Shown here: in pieces, positions 61,024 through 64,000 of the stretch
Layout: each line of letters starts with the position of its first letter
Position numbering within the stretch: the first letter of the stretch is position 1
Assembly: GCF_010634855.1 (NCBI RefSeq)
Contig: NZ_MWLQ01000022.1
Coordinates: 1-64,000 of the forward strand
DNA length: 64,000 nucleotides
Source of the DNA: Microbacterium sp. B35-30
Lineage (GTDB): Bacteria; Actinomycetota; Actinomycetes; Actinomycetales; Microbacteriaceae
Reading direction: 5' to 3'
The notes under the pieces: generated by a model
Databases searched by the model: none
Seen by the model: the letters and a program-made list of their open reading frames with translations, nothing else
What the model was told of the DNA's origin: nothing
Position numbers and translations under genes: made by a program

Positions 61024-61206
61024 ATGCTCGCGAACATCAGCGGAATGCACCTGATCCTGCTGCTCGTCGTCATCCTGCTGATCTTCGGGGCTGCGCGGCT
61101 TCCGGCGCTCGCCAAGGGCGTCGGCCAGTCGGTGCGCATCCTGAAGACCGAGACGAAGGACCTCGCGGACTCGCCGGGGAGCGACGCCTCACGCCGGGAG
61201 GGCTGA
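61024..61206 (+). CDS. tatA: Sec-independent translocase component TatA
   Basis: A 60-residue TatA: MLANISGMHLILLLVVILLIFGAARLP is the short membrane helix and hinge, followed by the amphipathic helix (ALAKGVGQSVRILKTETKDL) and a polar tail. GGGGGAG precedes the ATG. It starts 13 bp after the Tat-exported lyase gene, so the two are co-transcribed. TatA forms the pore-like assembly on the TatBC receptor. No tatB or tatC is nearby, and the housekeeping tat genes of actinobacteria lie elsewhere, so this is probably an extra copy made together with its large cargo. A terminator follows. Confidence 0.92.
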   Translation: MLANISGMHLILLLVVILLIFGAARLPALAKGVGQSVRILKTETKDLADSPGSDASRREG

Positions 61207-61242
61207 CAGCCGGGGATCACGGTGAGTGGCGCTGACCGCGTG

Positions 61243-61277
61243 GAATCCGGATGCCGATGACCGCGGCATCCGGATTC
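61243..61277 (+). terminator. Terminator hairpin after tatA
   Basis: GAATCCGGATGCCG with CGGCATCCGGATTC, a perfect 14-bp stem with a 7-nt loop, 36 bp after the tatA stop. Confidence 0.8.
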
Positions 61278-61302
61278 GTCGTGCTCGGTCGTCGAAGCGC
61301 AT

Positions 61303-61320
61303 AACTTCCAGGTGGAGGTT
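61303..61320. promoter_or_regulatory. Candidate operator before isomerase/oxidoreductase operon
   Basis: AACTTCCA-GG-TGGAGGTT, an inverted repeat with 7 of 8 pairs. It lies just before a -10-like TACTCT and 63 bp before the isomerase start. It differs from sites A-C, so another regulator would be involved. Confidence 0.5.
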
Positions 61321-61382
61321 TCTGCTACTCTGACTGCGGGCGACATCGGATGCCCCGCTCTGCGTACGAAAGGAAGGTCGAC

Positions 61383-62210
61383 GTGGCCCTGCCAGAAACC
61401 TCGGTTCAGCTCTACACACTCGCTGCGGAGTTCACCGCAGACATGAAGGGATCGCTCGACAAGCTCGCCGCGATCGGACTGCGCAACGTCGAGGCGTTCG
61501 ACTTCGTGCGTCGCCCCGACGAGATCCGCGCCGCGCTGGACGCGTCGGGGCTCGTCTCGCCCACCGGCCACGCACCGCTGCTGTCGGATGAGCTCTGGAC
61601 TCCCGACGGATCGATCCCCACGCCCGCCCCCGAGGTGGTCTTCGAGGCGGCCGCAAAGGTCGGTCTGAAGACCGTCATCGACCCGTTCGTCACGCCGGAG
61701 CGCTGGTTCACGCTGGAGGGCGTCACCGACATCGCCGACCGCCTGAACGTGCTCGTCGACAAGGCGGCCGAGTTCGGCCTCGAGGTCGGCTACCACAACC
61801 ACGCGCAGGAGTTCGTGGCGGACTTCGACGGTCAGACCGCTTACGAACGCTTCGTCTCCCTCACCGACGAGCGCGTCGTGCTCGAGCTCGACCTGTACTG
61901 GGCGCTCGTCGGCGGTCAGGATGTCCCGGCCCTCGTGTCGCGGCTCGGGAACCGCCTCGTCGCGGTGCACGTGAAGGACGGCATCGCCCCAGCGAGCAAC
62001 CCGTTCGCCCCGGGTGCCGGCGAGTTCGGCTCAGACGCCCTCGACCAGCGCCAGGCCGGCGGCGGAGACGTGCCCCTCGCGGACGCGCTGCGTGCGGCAT
62101 CCGCCCTCAAGTACGCCGTCATCGAGTACGACAACAACCCCGGCGAAGACGTCTTCGCCGACATCGCGGCGAGCTACGCCTTCCTCATCGAGGGCGGGTT
62201 CGCCCGATGA
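61383..62210 (+). CDS. Sugar phosphate isomerase/epimerase family protein (AP endonuclease 2 fold)
   Basis: A 275-residue TIM barrel with GTG start at 61383 after AAGGAAGG. Features: SVQLYTLAAEF, LDKLAAIGLRNVEAFDF, AEFGLEVGYHNHAQEF (metal His), ERVVLELDLYWALVGGQDVPALVSRLGNRLVAVHVKDG (metal Asp and His), and YAVIEYDNNPGEDVF (catalytic-type Glu). These fit the xylose isomerase-like superfamily (IolE/IolI/epimerase group). It overlaps the oxidoreductase gene by ATGA. Such pairs interconvert and oxidise sugars taken up by linked importers; the exact sugar is unknown. Confidence 0.88.
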   Translation: MALPETSVQLYTLAAEFTADMKGSLDKLAAIGLRNVEAFDFVRRPDEIRAALDASGLVSPTGHAPLLSDELWTPDGSIPTPAPEVVFEAAAKVGLKTVIDPFVTPERWFTLEGVTDIADRLNVLVDKAAEFGLEVGYHNHAQEFVADFDGQTAYERFVSLTDERVVLELDLYWALVGGQDVPALVSRLGNRLVAVHVKDGIAPASNPFAPGAGEFGSDALDQRQAGGGDVPLADALRAASALKYAVIEYDNNPGEDVFADIAASYAFLIEGGFAR

Positions 62211-63331
62211 GCGCGGTCGGCGTCGGCATCATCGGCGTGGGTGTCATCAGCGACACCTATCTCGCGAACCTGTCGTCCTTCCCGGACGTGGAGGTGCTCA
62301 TCGTCGGCGACCTGCTGCTCGACCGCGCGCAGGCGCAGGCCGAGAAGTACGGCGTCCCCGCGTTCGGGTCGGCCGAAGACGTCCTCGCCCACCCGGGCGT
62401 CGATCTCGTCGTGAACCTCACGATCCCCGCAGTGCACGTCGAGGTCTCGCGCGCGGCCATCGCCGCCGGCAAGCACGTGTGGACCGAGAAGCCGCTGGGC
62501 CTCGACCGCAACGGCGCCGCCCTGCTGCTGCGCGAGGCGGAGGACGCCGGCCTGCGGGTCGGCTCCGCCCCAGACACGCTGCTCGGCCCCGGCTTCCAGG
62601 CCGCACGGCGGGCGATCGAGGACGGACTCATCGGCCGTCCGCTGTTCGCGTTGACGACCTTCCAGACGCAGGGACCGGACCTCTGGCACCCGAGTCCGGC
62701 CTTCCTGTTCGCCGACGGTGCGGGACCGCTTCTCGACATGGGGCCGTACTACTTCTCGGCGCTCGTGAGCCTGCTCGGCCCCGTCGACCGGGTCGCGGCC
62801 GTCGGTACGAAGGCACGCGAAGAGCGTCAGATCCACACCGGCCCGAACGCGGGGACCACGTTCGTCGTCGAGGTGCCGTCGACGATCCAGATCATCACCG
62901 CGTTCGAGCAGGGTGCGCAGGCGCAGAGCCTGCTGAGCTTCGATTCCGCGCTCGAGCGTCATGGCGTCGTCGAGATCCACGGCACCGAGGGCACCATCGT
63001 GATCCCCGACCCGAACCAGTTCACGGGTCGCATCGCGTACGTCAAGCCGTTGGGTGTGATCCGTGACGGCATGTCGTTCGAGCAGGAGTGGATCGAGATC
63101 GCGCACGAGGATGTCGTGGTCGGGCGTGGTCTCGGCGCGCTCGACATGGTGCGTGCGATCGCCGAGGGGCGACCGCACGTGGCCTCCGGCGAACTCGGTT
63201 TCCACGTGCTCGACATCCTGCTCTCCGCCCAGGAGTCCGCCGCGACCGGCGCGACCGTCGTCGTCGAGAGCACCGTCGCACCGGTGCCGCTGCTGCCCGA
63301 GGGCTTCGATCCCTTCGCCGCGACGCTCTAA
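62207..63331 (+). CDS. Gfo/Idh/MocA-family sugar oxidoreductase
   Basis: A 374-residue NAD(P)-dependent enzyme, start in an ATGA overlap. VGIIGVGVISDTYLANL is the Rossmann loop, VDLVVNLTIPAVHVEVSRAAIAAGKHVWTEKPLGLD carries the EKP motif, and GAGPLLDMGPYYFSALVSLLGPV holds the catalytic-type Asp and Tyr region. It is a distant paralog of the 43427 enzyme. It probably works with the preceding isomerase on a sugar from the locus. Confidence 0.92.
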   Translation: MSAVGVGIIGVGVISDTYLANLSSFPDVEVLIVGDLLLDRAQAQAEKYGVPAFGSAEDVLAHPGVDLVVNLTIPAVHVEVSRAAIAAGKHVWTEKPLGLDRNGAALLLREAEDAGLRVGSAPDTLLGPGFQAARRAIEDGLIGRPLFALTTFQTQGPDLWHPSPAFLFADGAGPLLDMGPYYFSALVSLLGPVDRVAAVGTKAREERQIHTGPNAGTTFVVEVPSTIQIITAFEQGAQAQSLLSFDSALERHGVVEIHGTEGTIVIPDPNQFTGRIAYVKPLGVIRDGMSFEQEWIEIAHEDVVVGRGLGALDMVRAIAEGRPHVASGELGFHVLDILLSAQESAATGATVVVESTVAPVPLLPEGFDPFAATL

Positions 63332-63344
63332 GCATCGCTTCACC

Positions 63345-63390
63345 GAGACCGCGGGTCCGTCGGCCACCGTGCCGACGGCCCCGCGGTCTC
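63345..63390. terminator. Bidirectional terminator
   Basis: An outer stem GAGACCGCGGG / CCCGCGGTCTC enclosing an inner GTCGGC / GCCGAC stem, between the oxidoreductase gene and the convergent TetR gene. Confidence 0.8.
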
Positions 63391-63415
63391 GCGGTGTCGG
63401 CGGCCGCGGACTGCG

Positions 63416-64000
63416 TCAGCGGGGAGCGCCGCCGCGGAGCAGGCGGTCCAGCATCTCCAGCGCAGCCTCGTGGTCGACCGTCGCGTCGAGCAGCCACTGT
63501 GTCTGCAGGCCGTCGGAGGCGGCGATCACGAGAGCGGCGACGAGCGTCGGGTCGAGATCGGGACGGACATGACCGGATGCCTGCAGCCCGCGCACCTGCT
63601 CCGCCATGTCGTGCCGGAGCCGGGTGAAGCGATCGCTGGCGAACGCCTGCGCGGCGGGATGGTTGTCTTCGAGCGCCATGGCGACGAGCGTCGAGTAGAG
63701 CTGCACGAGGCCGGGGATCGAACGATTCTCCTCGGCCGACACCCGCATGGCCATAGCGGGGCTGGAGTCCGGCGGCGAAGCCGCCTTCGTGGTGCCGGCC
63801 TTGCGCTCGGACTCGCGATAGACCGCAACGAGCAGTTCTTCGAGCGAGCCGAAGTAGTGCGTGAGCGCGGCATGCGTCACCCCGACCTCCTCGGCGATCG
63901 CGCGCAGACTCGTCTTCTGCGAGCCGCGCCGTGCGAACACCTCGATCGCCTTGTCGAGGATCTCCTGGCGCCGCGCGATCCCCTTCGCATAGCGTCCCCT
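63416..64000 (-). CDS. TetR-family regulator, N-terminus beyond window
   Basis: At least 194 residues; the reading stays open to the window edge. The HTH is visible: RRQEILDKAIEVFARRGSQKTSLRAIAEEVGVTHAALTHYFGSLEELL. The ligand domain is helical (NRSIPGLVQLYSTLVAMALEDNHPAAQAFASDRFTRLRHDMAEQV, DGLQTQWLLDATVDHEAAL). The layout matches BetI-like TetR proteins. The real start is upstream of position 64000. It converges on the sugar oxidoreductase gene, so any target is probably outside the window. Confidence 0.88.
   Translation of the reverse strand, partial: RGRYAKGIARRQEILDKAIEVFARRGSQKTSLRAIAEEVGVTHAALTHYFGSLEELLVAVYRESERKAGTTKAASPPDSSPAMAMRVSAEENRSIPGLVQLYSTLVAMALEDNHPAAQAFASDRFTRLRHDMAEQVRGLQASGHVRPDLDPTLVAALVIAASDGLQTQWLLDATVDHEAALEMLDRLLRGGAPR

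Noticed and set aside
58035..61970. A 1311-codon open frame on the minus strand
   Set aside because: It is antisense to the lyase, tatA and isomerase genes, is Arg/Asp/Val-rich with no domain pattern, and arises from GC-rich third positions of the true genes.

Overview
The window is high-GC actinobacterial DNA. Dense GC3-rich genes, frequent GTG starts, ATGA/GTGA operon overlaps and many GGATGCCG-type words inside genes and terminator hairpins point to Microbacteriaceae, probably Microbacterium. That placement is inferred from style and gene content, as no rRNA or tRNA is present. I found no CRISPR array, phage or intact insertion sequence.

Region 1 (1-14.8 kb) is a loose mix: a secreted family 9 pectate lyase with a LacI-type operator; a membrane-anchored unknown; a DHFR-like reductase beside an AraC regulator; a small acidic protein; a lipoprotein serine hydrolase; a small secreted protein; a methyltransferase; a nucleotidyltransferase; a glycosyltransferase/toroid pair; a PRC-barrel protein; an MFS transporter; an SMP-30-like protein; and a collagen-like secreted protein.

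Region 2 (15-28 kb) is signalling and membrane biology: two NarL-type two-component systems with unusual kinases (one has two sensor/DHp modules, the other a C-terminal membrane segment plus an extracytoplasmic domain), a DedA protein, a DUF1254 protein, a pterin-dehydratase-like/VOC fusion, an ECF42-type sigma factor with its DGPF partner, a flotillin and an MFS transporter.

Region 3 (28-41 kb) is metabolism: a double-length Lrp regulator divergent from an M20 amidohydrolase / DUF3100 permease / L-serine dehydratase operon; the RNA polymerase recycling factor HelR preceded by a palindrome matching the rifamycin-associated element; a TetR regulator divergent from an NCS1 permease with paired operators; and a DUF2520-panC-panB pantothenate operon.

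Region 4 (41-64 kb) is a large carbohydrate locus that I read as acting on the rhamnogalacturonan backbone of pectin. It has two paralogous ABC solute-binding proteins but one permease pair, a YesL-like protein, a Tat-exported PcRGLX/YetA-like lyase followed by its own tatA, a DUF2264 protein with a hydroxyacid dehydrogenase, a DUF6807 protein, a cupin, two Gfo/Idh/MocA oxidoreductases and a sugar isomerase. Three regulators sit inside: a full LacI with three operators, a DeoR-HTH/LacI-sensor hybrid, and a half-length LacI. A 22-bp motif recurs at three promoters of this locus. An 82-bp tandem repeat lies within what looks like an opened terminator hairpin downstream of the cupin gene.
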